Below are positions 48,072-57,779 of a stretch of 64,000 nt of DNA, piece after piece (the first letter of the stretch is position 1; every line of letters starts with the position of its first letter). Made by a program: the position numbers and the translations under genes. The notes under the pieces were generated by a model. It worked only from the letters and a program-made list of their open reading frames with translations, was not told the DNA's origin and made no database searches. The stretch is taken from assembly GCF_907164915.1 (NCBI RefSeq), contig NC_061869.1, positions 37,138,840 to 37,202,839 on the forward strand, given 5' to 3'. The DNA is from Impatiens glandulifera (taxonomy: Eukaryota; Streptophyta; Magnoliopsida; Ericales; Balsaminaceae).

Positions 48072-49766
48072 TGTTGGATTAAATTAAATAAAGAAAAAAG
48101 AAAATTAATTAATTAAGAAATAATTAATTAACTTAAGAAAATATGCACAACATAATTTTGATGACATTGTTCGAATAAAACTAAGTTGTGTTATTTGCCG
48201 TTGTGTACGTACAAATCTAAAGAAGATTGTCTATTTGGACGTCGTCTAACTCCTTTAGACGTCGTCTAAGGAGTGCGCGAGTAGATGTCGTCTAAGGAGT
48301 GCGCGAGTAGATGTCGTCTAACTCCTTTAGACGTGATCTAAGGAGTGCGCGAGTAGACGTCATATAACTCCTTTAAACGTGATCTAAGGAGTGCGCGAGT
48401 AGACGTCGTCTAACTACTTTAGACGTGATCTAGTGTGCGAGTAGACATCGTCTAACTCCTTTAGACGTGATCTAAGGAGTGGGCGAGTAAACCTCGTCTA
48501 ACTCCTTTATACGTGGTCTAAAGAGTGCGCGAGCAGACGTCGTCTAACTCCTTTAGATGTGGTTTAAGGAGTGCGCGAGCAGACGTTGTCTAACTCCTTT
48601 AGACGTAGTCTAAGGAGTGCCTGAGTAGACATCATCTAACTCCTTTAGACGTGGTTTAAGGAATGCGCATAGTTAGACGTCGTCTAACCTTCTTAGACAC
48701 GGTCTAAAAAAGAAGCGTAGTTAGACGTCGTCTAACCTTCTTATACGCGATCTGAAAAAGAAGCATAGTAAGACGTCATCTAACCTTCTTAGACGCTGTC
48801 TGAAGAAGAAGCGTAGTTAGACGTTGTCTAACCTTCTTAGACGCGGACTAAAGAAGAAACGTAGTTAGACGTCATCCGACTTGATCAGATGTCCGAAGGA
48901 GCGTGTGTTTCTCTACTCAGCTCGTATGCAGTGTTCGTTATCAGCAGTCTGATAAGTCATTTGACCTTAACAAATGAGAAACTACCACGTACACTATTAT
49001 TCAAATTGCCCGCCTGTGTTGTATTATCTAGTACAACACGATCTTAGAGAATATTCGGCGCATTATCAGTCCGGTACGGCCACGATCCTAATTCACATGC
49101 TCTGCTGTACTATCGTACTATTGGCGATCGTCCAACGGACACATGCCACGTGTCTTAGTAGAAGATTCGACCATAGGTGTATTTCAAGTAGAAATAGAAG
49201 CTCAAGGACAATGGACGAATCACTCAGTTACTCCCGCTCTCTCGGTTATCTGAATTACTTGCTCACATTCGCTCTTGCCATATGAGTTCTTAATCTCTCT
49301 CAAGCTCAAGTGTGAATTAACTACTTACGTTGTGAACTTTCCATAATCTATATACTGTACTTTTTGTGTAAAATCTCAGTATTTTAAGTTGAACAGAAAT
49401 TGTTATGTTCAATAGAGAGTTAGCTAGAAGTGCTGTGGTTTCTGATTGGGTTTGTGTAGTGTGATCTATACCAATCAAAGTCTTCTAGTGAATATCTTTC
49501 CTTTTTAGGAAGAAGGGGTGACGTATGAGTTTTATCTCCAAATATCCATAAAACTCCATGTGTTCTTACTTTATGTTGATTTCATTCATCTGTCTTACGC
49601 TTCAAATCCAACAAATTGTTCCGCACTTAAACTAGTTCAAGAGTTTGTGAAGATTTGCGAAAAATAGAAACATATTTTAACTTCTAACAGAGTTAAAATC
49701 AAATTTAAGTCATAAGCTTTTCACAATAGTTAGACCCCATCTCTATTGTTAACATCGATCCTAACA
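48072..49766 (+). repeat. copia-type LTR with hairpin array
   Basis: About 1.7 kb, starting TGTTGGATTAAATTAAAT and ending GATCCTAACA. It shares its ends and 3' part with the LTR at 18405-19752, but is longer because of its tandem palindrome array (48236-48890). No primer binding site follows, so it is the 3' LTR of the element holding the accessory ORF. Confidence 0.75.
48236..48890 (+). repeat. tandem array of TTAGACG...CGTCTAA palindromes
   Basis: About 15 units. The left part alternates GTCGTCTAACTCCTTTAGAC with GTGATCTAAGGAGTGCGCGA at roughly 46-bp spacing; the right part is built on GTAGTTAGACGTCGTCTAAC with CTTCTTAGACGCGGTCT. Each unit contains inverted pairs such as GTTAGACG / CGTCTAAC. 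Confidence 0.92.
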
Positions 49767-50312
49767 TATTTATTAAACTATTATTTATTTTATTTTTATT
49801 TATTAATAAAAGTCGATAACATTTATTTTGAATATAAATACTAAATTATTAGGACTTTAAGAACATGTAACTTTCTAATGTTAACACTTTCTATTTTCTT
49901 CTAATAGATATCTTAAACTTCAGTTCTTGATTTTTTTTCTTATTTCATACTTTTCTTTACCCAATATATTTATTTTGTCTTCTTCTTCTCTATCTATTCT
50001 ATTGTCTAATCTGGTATGAGTTACGTTAGTTATCAGAAGACTTATTTCTCAAATAGTGAACGAGTTGGGTCATGATAGAGGATAGTCGATTGTCTGTCGG
50101 GTTTCGCTTGCGAGCTTTTGTCGTGGATCCTCTTTTCATTATTTTACCTATAACCTTCGCCCGAGAGTCATTTTAATTGTCTCCCAATTTTCGCCTCAAA
50201 CTTTTGAATCGTCGCTCCCTTTCTCTCTCCTTCTCACCATTTATGACGCGAAGAGATGACCTGATAATGTTTGAAAAAATGATTTTTTCGATCTGTACAT
50301 AGTCCAAAATAT
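49767..50312. other. intergenic DNA
   Basis: No gene or RNA is recognised. Sequence with GCGAAGAGATGACC just before 50312 and CTTCGCGTCACG just after 51075 may be the two sides of an older DNA element into which the hAT-like MITE inserted. Confidence 0.5.
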
Positions 50313-51067
50313 CAAGGTTTTAAAATACGCGGTCCGACCGGCAGTTCAACCGGTCCGACCGCGAAACGGTTGGATGTGCGGTCCGGTTTTTGACTTATAT
50401 ACCGTTACCTTTCGAACCGGTCAAAAACCGGTCCGACCGGACGGTTCAATCGGAAATCGGAACCGGAAATTTGCGGTTAGAAAGGTTTCCTTTGGATCTG
50501 TTATTCTCTCCTCGGTAGGAGACCTTGACTCTAATCCTTTCCGCATCAAGATTCAAGAAGACTGTATTATCGTTTCGTGGTTAAGTGGATGTTTTGAAAG
50601 TATCCAATAACTCTTATCGATTCCTACTCGTTAAAACTGAAGATCAATAACAACAAAGGAACGAAAAAATTTATTATTTTAGAAGGGGAGACAGTGAGAT
50701 GGGAAGAAGAAGAAAGACAGAGAAAGACAAAGATGAGATGGGAAGAAGAAGAAAGACAGAGATGAGAAGAAGAAGAAGAAAGACAGAGAAAGAAAGAGAT
50801 GGGAAGAAAAAGAAAGACATCAGTCATCAGTCGGTCTCTACATCATTTGTTGACTGCTGTAGTAGATTAAAGTTAAAAAAAAGTAACCATGGTTTCTTAA
50901 CCATGATTAAGTTAAAAAATTATATAAGATAATTTATTTAGTAACTTTTTTCTTTTTTATTATCTTCTTAAAATCCGATTCGACCACTGATTCAACCGGT
51001 TCAACCGGTCGGACCGAAGTACGTCCAAAAAATCGGGTTGATGTCCGGAACGGTTTTCAGAACCTTG
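50313..51067. mobile_element. hAT-like MITE, 755 bp
   Basis: The ends are imperfect inverted repeats starting CAAGGTT (left CAAGGTTTTAAAATACGCGG; right, complemented, CAAGGTTCTGAAAACCG). Flanks are CAAAATAT (50305-50312) and TAAAATAT (51068-51075), a 7-of-8 target-site duplication. The interior has CCGGTC/GACCGG-rich palindromic pieces and a GA-rich block (50690-50820). No transposase. Confidence 0.78.
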
Positions 51068-51469
51068 TAAAATATCCCTTCGCGTCACGAACATCATGCG
51101 TCATGTGACGTGAATGGGTATTTTTGTCTTTAGACATGCCAAAAAAGTTATTTTGCAAACTTTATCTGGCATTGATCATTTTAAGGGGTCATTATTAGGG
51201 TTATTTTGTCAAATATCCCTTTTGAAAGTGTTTTCTAATTTGGGGTTTGGGTAATAAGTCATTGCTTTATGGATTTGGGTCTGGGTGTTTGCATTACCTT
51301 GTGCACCGTGTGGTCACAATAAATCAGTTTAAATAGATAATATTTATTTCAAGTTCGTTTTAATTTGTTGATTTATTTACTTAATTTATTTTATAAAAAT
51401 GATTCTAAGTCTAATTATAAATATATATAAAATGTGGGTGCATGAAAAATAAATAAATTGGAATGATGT

Positions 51470-51639
51470 ATTTTTTGTGATAAGAAAATGTTCACTTAAT
51501 TCTTTGTGTCAATTCTAAAGATATAATAATTGATTTGTGATTTAGGAGTTTATTTAGAATTAATATTTTATCAAATTGTAACATTTTATTAAAAAAATAT
51601 TAAAGAGTACTTGCAACTTTATTCAATAGTTCAGAGTTC
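51470..51639 (+). repeat. third copy of the DUF639 downstream sequence
   Basis: Parallels 34150-34320: CTTAATTCTTT, ATTTGTGATTTAGGAGT-like, TTTAGAA...ATATTTT.TCAAA, CATTTTATT and TTCAATAGTTCAGA. The match resumes to the right of the MULE at 54721 (CAGACTAAATAAGAAAAGAA, compare CAGACTCGATGATAAGAAAA). The MULE therefore inserted into a copy of the DUF639 tail repeat. Confidence 0.6.
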
Positions 51640-51750
51640 GGGAAATTTGATTAAATAACCTCAAAGATGAGGTTATTTGATCCGGTGGTGTGTTGTTAAT
51701 TTTTTTGCGCTCGTGGTCTTTTTATTTTTTTTGGACGAAATTGCCCTTGC

Positions 51751-51781
51751 CGCGAAACGCTAAGTGACTTAGCGTTTCGCG
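51751..51781. repeat. 31-bp palindrome in the left MULE terminus
   Basis: The arms CGCGAAACGCTAAGT and ACTTAGCGTTTCGCG are perfect complements around one central G. The counterpart is at 54578-54608. Variants of the motif recur three times in the first intron (52053-52164). Confidence 0.95.
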
Positions 51782-52052
51782 AAGTGACAATGTGTGAAAT
51801 GTCCAGATTACCCTTACTATTTAATATAACCTCTCTCATTTTTTTCATTTCTTTTCTTCTCCTTCTCTCTCTTCCCGCTCTTCTCCTCCTTCTCTCTAAA
51901 CTCCGGCATCGGCGATCTCGTCGGCGATATCGACGGCGACGGGTCGAAATCCACTATGAGCTCCACGACGAGTACGAGCACTGTTCCAATTGGTACGTTT
52001 ATTTTAAGCATGTTTTATTGATGTTCGGTTTCTTCGATTGTTTAGGGTTTGC

Positions 52053-52164
52053 TTCCCGTTTCGCTAAGTGCCTAGCGATTCGCGAAGGCCTTCCCGTTTC
52101 GCTAAGTGCCTAACGATTTGCGAAGGCCTTCCCGATTCGCTAAGAGCCTAGCGATTCACGAAGT
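52053..52164 (+). repeat. three 38-bp repeats in the transposase intron
   Basis: Units start at 52053, 52091 and 52129, each TTCCCGTTTCGCTAAGTGCC-like followed by TAGCGATTCGCGAAGGCC. Each unit is a diverged copy of the terminal palindrome, possibly extra binding sites for the transposase. Confidence 0.9.
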
Positions 52165-52736
52165 ATTAATTATCCGTTTCTAAATCAAATCATGTTTTTT
52201 ATTGCAGCTGAAGTTTTCGTTTTCTATAATGGAGAGTGGAAACTTGATGCTGATGGAATACTGTATTTTGATGCATCTTCAATCAAAACATTTGATTTAC
52301 CCAAAAGTACTCGTTATGCTGAATTATTTGATATACTATACGATATACTTAATGTGCAGAAATCTACATACGATTTAGTGCTCCAAGTCAAGTATGATAT
52401 TCCGAATATCAGAAATCCAAAACCTGTTTTTATTGATAATGATGGGGATTTGAACACATATTTATCACGCTTGATTTTGGGTCGAACTGTGTCACCATTG
52501 TGTGTATCTGTAGTAGAGAAGTCAGCATTTATTAAAGAAAAGATACCACTACTTACATACCCAACTCAAGAAAGTATACCACCACAACTTACTCAAAATT
52601 TGTACCACACGTTGTACCCTCGGAATTCTTTGTTGAAATTCAAAATGAAGCCGGAGAAAGCTCTTTGCCTCACATCCCACTTACTCAGGACTTGCATGTT
52701 AATACTGGTGAAAAAGTATCAAAACATATACAACCA

Positions 52737-52868
52737 AGTGCAAGAAGATCATCATTGGGTATACCAACTAGTGCAAGAAAGGCATCAATGGGTACACCAT
52801 CTAGTGCAAGAAGATCATCAATGGGTACACCATCTAGTGCAAGAAGATCTTCAATGGGTACACCATTG
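52737..52868 (+). repeat. 33-bp minisatellite coding for SARRSSMGTP-type repeats
   Basis: Four in-frame 33-bp units (AGTGCAAGAAGATCATCA at each start). The encoded units differ at a few residues (SLGIPT, ASMGTPS, SSMGTPS, SSMGTPL). Serine-arginine content suggests a disordered, possibly phosphorylated linker. Confidence 0.93.
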
Positions 52869-54577
52869 ATAGACCCGACAGACACATCACAGCCAGACCC
52901 CTCATTTGCGACGACATTAACTAGTGAAACCGTATTGGAAGTCGGTTCGTTGTTTGAAAATAAAAAAGAACTTCAACTTGCTCTATATAAATATGCGATG
53001 ACCAATCATTTTGAATTCAAAGTGGAGAAGTCAAGAAAACATCTTTGGGAACTCAAATGTTTGGATGAGACATGCAAGTGGAGCTTGCGGGCTGTGAAAG
53101 GTAAGTTTTCTGAGATGTTTGAGATCCGGAAATTTGAGCAACAACACTCATGCTCAGTTTTGTCGAGGCCCAAGAAAAAAATGCAAACACCAGTATGGGT
53201 TATTGGGTAGTGCGTGAAGAGCAAGTACATGGACCATCACCATAACCACTTGCCTAAAAAAATAATTGAAGACATGCAGTCAACTTATGGGATATTTTTG
53301 ACTTATAATAAGGCATGGAGGGCAAGGGAAAATGCTTTAAAAGCGGTGCGAGGAACGGTAAAGGATTCCTATGGAATACTGCCATCATACCTTTACATGT
53401 TGGAGAAGTGTAATCTTGATACCATAACTGACATCCAGACAGACGAGCTCGGCCACTTCAAGTATATGTTCATGTCCCTAGGCCTCTCAATTAGGGGTTT
53501 CAAATCCTTTTGTCGTCCTGTATTATGTGTTGATGCTAGTTTTCTTAAGCACAAGGTGGGTGGTCAAATATTGGTGGCTATTGCATTGGATGCGAATGAG
53601 CAACTATATCCTGTCGCATTCGGCGTTGTTGATTCAAAGAATAATAACTCTTGGACTTATTTTATGCAAAAACTGAGAGACGCAATTGGATTAGTTGATG
53701 ATCTCGTCTTCGTATCCGACAGACACCCAAGCATCGTCAATGCCTTGTGTGTTGTTTTTCCAAAAGCAGACCACGATGCGTGCACATATCACACAAAGAT
53801 GAATATCGTGGCCAAATTCAAAAGTGATAAGTGTCATGCAAAGTTTGATTCGGCTTCAAGGGCGTACACTATCCACGAATTTAATCGGTTTTTTGACAAG
53901 ATCAAGGTTAAAGATCACAGGATTGCTGCCTATTTGGAAGAAATTGGGTTCCAAAGATGGAGTAGAGTATTTTTCTTCGGTAAGCGATACAATCAACTCA
54001 CAAACAATTATGTTGAGAGTTTCAATAGTCAGAGCAGGGAAGCCAGAAAGTATCCCATTTCAGATGTGGCTAAGTATTTAAGATTCACAATACAACATTG
54101 GTTTAATGATAGAAGAGAAAGAGCGTCAAATCACGAAGAAGTTTTATCTCCAAATTATGAGTAGGTGTTACGTGAGGGATTCGAGAAGGCTAGATTCTAT
54201 ACAGTTCAATCGCTTAACCGATTCGAGTTTTTTGTGCATTACAATCAGTTCCATTTCAAATTCAATTTGAAAGACATGACTTGTAGAGTATTTGAAGTTT
54301 CGGGTCTTCCTTGTACGCATGCAATGGCTGCTGCCCGTAGTCGGAATTTGGTTTCTTATGATCTTGTAAATCTGTATAGATTAAAACATAAATGGATTAA
54401 GTTAGAAGATCTTGTAAATCTGTATAGATCTGTATGAATTGAACCGCCGCCCCGCCCGCAACTTCCGTCGCCGTCGTCGCCGTCGTCACCGCCGTGAAAG
54501 AGAGAACAAGAGAAGAGAGAGAAAAAAAACTAAGAAAATGAAAATATTAAAGTATATATACTAACCCTAATTCACTT

Positions 54578-54608
54578 CGCGAAATGCTAAGTCACTTAAC
54601 GTTTCGTG
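54578..54608. repeat. decayed palindrome in the right MULE terminus
   Basis: Counterpart of 51751-51781, differing at three positions, each a C-to-T or G-to-A change within a CpG of the intact copy. Confidence 0.9.
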
Positions 54609-54854
54609 ACAAAGACAATATCGTATAAAAAAATATAGAACCACGAGCGCAAAAAAATTAACAAGTCACCACCAGATCAAATAACCTCCTCTTTCAGGTT
54701 ATTTAATCAAATTCGCCCGGAGTTCAGACTAAATAAGAAAAGAAAGTGAATTGTTAAATAAATAGTTTTATTTTGTATTTTTTTAATAAAATGATTCATC
54801 ATTTAAAAAGTAAAAATTAGAGTATAATTTGGTAAGGTGAGATATGTCTGGGGC

Positions 54855-54860
54855 TATATA
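54855..54860 (+). promoter_or_regulatory. candidate TATA box of the 108-residue protein gene
   Basis: TATATA within GGGGCTATATAGTGAG, about 120 bp before the leader-intron donor at 54981. A transcription start near 54885 would fit. Confidence 0.55.
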
Positions 54861-54980
54861 GTGAGAATTTACCGGCCAGAATCCGGTAGAGAAAGAAAGG
54901 CGCTGCTCTATCCAAATTCCAATCCATCTCAAGCTTCTTCCCTGAGACACTCTTTCCTACTTCCAGATTCCGGCGCAGAG

Positions 54981-55129
54981 GTAAGAGAATTTCAATTTCC
55001 GATCTTCTCTCACCTTAAGGTGTATGTATCATTGTGCTGTTGTTTCTGCGATTCATAATACAAGTGAATGATCGAATTTTCTTCTTATAAGAGCTCATCT
55101 CTCTCTCTTTCTTTATCTCCAACTTTCAG
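54981..55129 (+). other. 5' leader intron
   Basis: Donor CAGAG/GTAAGA and acceptor CAACTTTCAG bracket 149 bp ending 2 bp before the ATG at 55132. A leader intron this close to the start codon often supports expression in plants. Confidence 0.7.
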
Positions 55130-55131
55130 CT

Positions 55132-55458
55132 ATGGGGTTTCTATCTTGGTGGGCAGAAGGCAATAAGGAGGCTCCTTCTTCCTCATCCTCACCGGAAGCC
55201 AAACCACCACAAAAGTCTGATTCAACTGTCAAGGGACATGCCGAGGTGCCTGGCATGAACGGCGCCGTTGAGGTCCTGCGTACTCCTCCACTTATGCCGG
55301 CCGATGTTACGGTTTTCGAATTCGGATCCGTCTCCGCATCGACTGACAAGGTCACGCTCGCTGGATATTGTCCTATCACCGACGACCTCGATCCCTGCCG
55401 GTGGGAGATTTTACCCGCAGACTGTGAAGAGGCTCCTCAGTTTAGGATTGTTTTCTGA
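55132..55458 (+). CDS. conserved plant protein of 108 residues, function unknown
   Basis: One coding exon encodes 108 residues beginning MGFLSWWAEG. A serine/proline-rich N-terminal third precedes a compact C-terminal domain: NGAVEVLRTPP, then DVTVFEFGSV, DKVTLAGYCPITDDLDPCRW and FRIVF at the C-terminus. I recognise the pattern as that of small uncharacterised plant proteins conserved among angiosperms, but cannot assign a function. There is no signal peptide or membrane segment. The ATG is the first after the leader intron. Its G+C content is clearly higher than that of the surrounding transposon DNA. It lies about 400 bp from the end of a MULE. Confidence 0.85.
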   Translation: MGFLSWWAEGNKEAPSSSSSPEAKPPQKSDSTVKGHAEVPGMNGAVEVLRTPPLMPADVTVFEFGSVSASTDKVTLAGYCPITDDLDPCRWEILPADCEEAPQFRIVF

Positions 55459-56394
55459 GAGATCATGCTAGCTAGCTAGCTGGCGGCTCCATCTTTATGG
55501 AGTAAGAACTTGGTTTCTATTTACCAAACACAAATTATTTAAACACTATATTTACAATTATTCTAGTATAAAATTTAAAATTCTATCATTTGAACAACCC
55601 ATCTTACAAAAAAAAAATATATCTACAAAATGTTATGTTTTTAAAAAATTTAAATTCTGTAAAAAGTTTGTATTGATGATCTATTTTTTTAGTTAATCTA
55701 TGGATTCAAATTTGTTTCACAATCTTAAATCACTTCTTCATTATTTATGATTTCAAATTATAGTTATCTTTCTATCATTTTCATTGATTAAAAGTCATTC
55801 AATAGATCAAATTTTAGAAAACAATAATTTTCTGAAAACAGAATTTTCTAAGATTGCAGAAAAATAAGATTTTGCAAATCCATTAGCTATGATTCAATTA
55901 TCAAAGAGCAATTTGAAATTATTTTATCTTTCAATTACGATAATAGATGCATTCTCTAATATGTCCACGAACAGAACATTATAAGCGACGATAAATGATC
56001 AATCTGATTATCTCCACTCTCACCAGCCACGCGGATCTCGTCTTCATCATACTCATAAAAGAAATGTGAGTTGGAGTAACAATATCTATAGGTTGAAAGA
56101 GATTGCAGTGGGAAGTAAATAAATTGGAAATTAGAATGAGCAAAAAAATCTACCTCTTCTTCATTTCACATTTTCGTTTTTATAGTTCAGTTCTGTTACA
56201 TATAAGTGTAAATAAACGAATTACAATTGATTCCTAAAATTACAGAAAATGAAAATTTGCAATTCAATTGATTTGGTTAGATTTGTTTTTCTGTATTTTT
56301 TGTTTAATCCTCTTCTCAAAATGATAATCTTGGAGGTTTAATCCTTCTTTGAGATTAATTAAGTGTTTTCCTTCTATATTCAGCCTTAGCTGAA
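55459..56394. other. 3' flank of the small gene and AT-rich intergenic DNA
   Basis: No further gene or RNA is recognised between the stop at 55456-55458 and the copia remnant. Confidence 0.6.
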
Positions 56395-57340
56395 GTCCTT
56401 GAAACCCTAGCTTATTCTTTTTGTTTTCTATGACATTGTGGAATTTCCTAAAAACACAAAGAAACTAGTAACTGATTTTCTTCATATGGTACAACTTCCT
56501 CAATCTGCGTCCGTGTATACTTCAATATTATATCTTGGTTTGCTTCATAATATATGCCTAGGGATAGATTTCTCTTTAGGTATTTATCAATTTGTGTTGC
56601 ACATTCCATGTGTGTTTTGGCTGGTTTCAACATTTATTAAGATAGTTGTTGAACACAAAAACTAATATATGATCTTGTTAAATTGAGGTATATCAGTCTA
56701 CCTATTAACCTTCTAAAATGTTTAGGTTCAATTAAAATGCCTTTGACCTTTGATTCTGCTTTTAAAGCCTTTGCCATAGGAGTAGTTGATGGCTTGGATC
56801 CCATTAATTCTAGGTCATCAATTATGTCCAATATGTACTTTCTTTTATTTAAGTATATACCCTTAGAATTGCTAGCAATTTCTGTTCTCAAAAAATACTT
56901 GGCTTCTCCAATGTATTTTATGGAGAATTTGTTGTGAAGAACTTTTTTAGGATATTTATGTTAGATCATTCCCTGCTATAAGAATATCGTCTACATAAAC
57001 TATTTATAGTTTAGTAATCTTGTCTCCTTTCTGTTTTTATAAAGAGCCAGGATTATGATTAGATTGTTTATAATCTAATGTTTTGGATATTTCTAAATTC
57101 CATTGTCTTCTTGATTATTTTAATCCATAAATGTTCTTTTTGAGCTTGTATACTTCTCTATTTTCAGCCTTGTTATATCCCAAGGATATCTTCAAATATT
57201 TTCAGCCTTGTGTCAATTCCAATTAGTTGCTTAGTTCTAAAGCTTGCAATTCCGTATTCATTGTTTCATTCTAGCTTTCAGAAATGCTTGCTTCTTTATA
57301 TGCTTTAGGTTCCAAATTTAAGTTATGTTAGACAGAAAGT
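56395..57340 (-). pseudogene. copia RT / RNase H fragment
   Basis: The minus strand reads IYVDDILIAGN-like (near 56980-57010), then SKGIYLNKRKYILDIIDDLE, GSKPSTTPM and RRLIGRLIYLNLTRSYISFC, followed by an RNase H start near 56430-56630 (YLKRNLSLGIYY). These are copia RT thumb and RNase H landmarks. There are many stops. Part of a larger copia element split by the LINE insertion to its right. Confidence 0.82.
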
Positions 57341-57779
57341 TGATGTATTATTTGTTTTTGGATTTTATACAAAAGGATAAGTTACTGGTTTGTACCTTTG
57401 AACTACATAATCATCCAACTTTTTCAGGGAATGTTTACTTGTGCTTTTTCTAGTTTCTGCACTTTCAATTGTTTATTTGTGTTTATATTGTACAATTTTT
57501 TTTGGCTTGATCCATGACATTTGTAATTGTTTGCAACATTTGGTAACTGATTTCTTCGTATCTAATTTGAATATATATATATATATAGTTTAGTGTCGTT
57601 TCATTAAAAAAAACCCAAAAAAGGGAAAAAAAAATACAAAAGTTTAAAATCAGATCTAGACAATTTTTAGATTTAACAATGAGACAATAATTGAATTATA
57701 GTCAACAACAATCAATTAGTGTCTACAAGCGTCTACAGTATTTTTACTTTTATTCTACTTGTGACTTTCTCAAAAGAAA

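Larger units (their letters stand above)
51956..54437 (+). pseudogene. mudrA-type MULE transposase
   Basis: The first exon starts MSSTTSTSTVP (51956-51992). After a GTACG...TTGCAG intron (51993-52207) the second exon continues in frame (AEVFVFYNGEWKLD). Domains: N-terminal plant MuDR region; repeats of SARRSSMGTP (52737-52868); a MuDR DNA-binding domain (LFENKKELQLALYKYA, then CKWSLRA, HSC); the MULE transposase domain with LCVDASFLK (D), FVSDRHPSI (D) and NNYVESFN (E), so the DDE residues are intact; and a SWIM finger, CRVFEVSGLPCTHA. Lesions: a frameshift near 52598, TAG at 53208 and TAG at 54162. The C-terminus is short. It is inactive as read, but recently so. Confidence 0.88.
51640..54718 (+). 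mobile_element. Mutator-like element (MULE), end to end
   Basis: A 3.08-kb element with long terminal inverted repeats of about 145 bp: outer ends GGGAAATTTGATTAAATAAC (left) and GGGCGAATTTGATTAAATAA (right, complemented), matching through a GCGCTCGTGG block and a palindrome at 51751-51781 / 54578-54608. Flanks share AGTTCAG, consistent with a 9-bp duplication with mismatches (ATAGTTCAG / GGAGTTCAG), though the exact edge differs by a few bases depending on how it is drawn. It contains one transposase gene. Confidence 0.88.

Noticed and set aside
18541..48890. CRISPR-like repeat arrays in the three LTRs
   Set aside because: Repeat and spacer are both repeated and degenerate, units are palindromic, and the context is plant LTR; no cas genes.
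48974..49285. 103-codon ORF in the LTR
   Set aside because: Lies within the copia LTR 48072-49766; the same region of the 18405 LTR does not keep it.
51784..52113. 109-codon ORF at the start of the MULE
   Set aside because: Runs through the leader and the first intron of the transposase in another frame; the spliced model from 51956 explains the sequence.
57580..57630. LINE 3' tail at the A-rich stretch
   Set aside because: The LINE is on the minus strand, so its tail should appear as T-rich on the plus strand at its left edge; the A run there has the wrong orientation.
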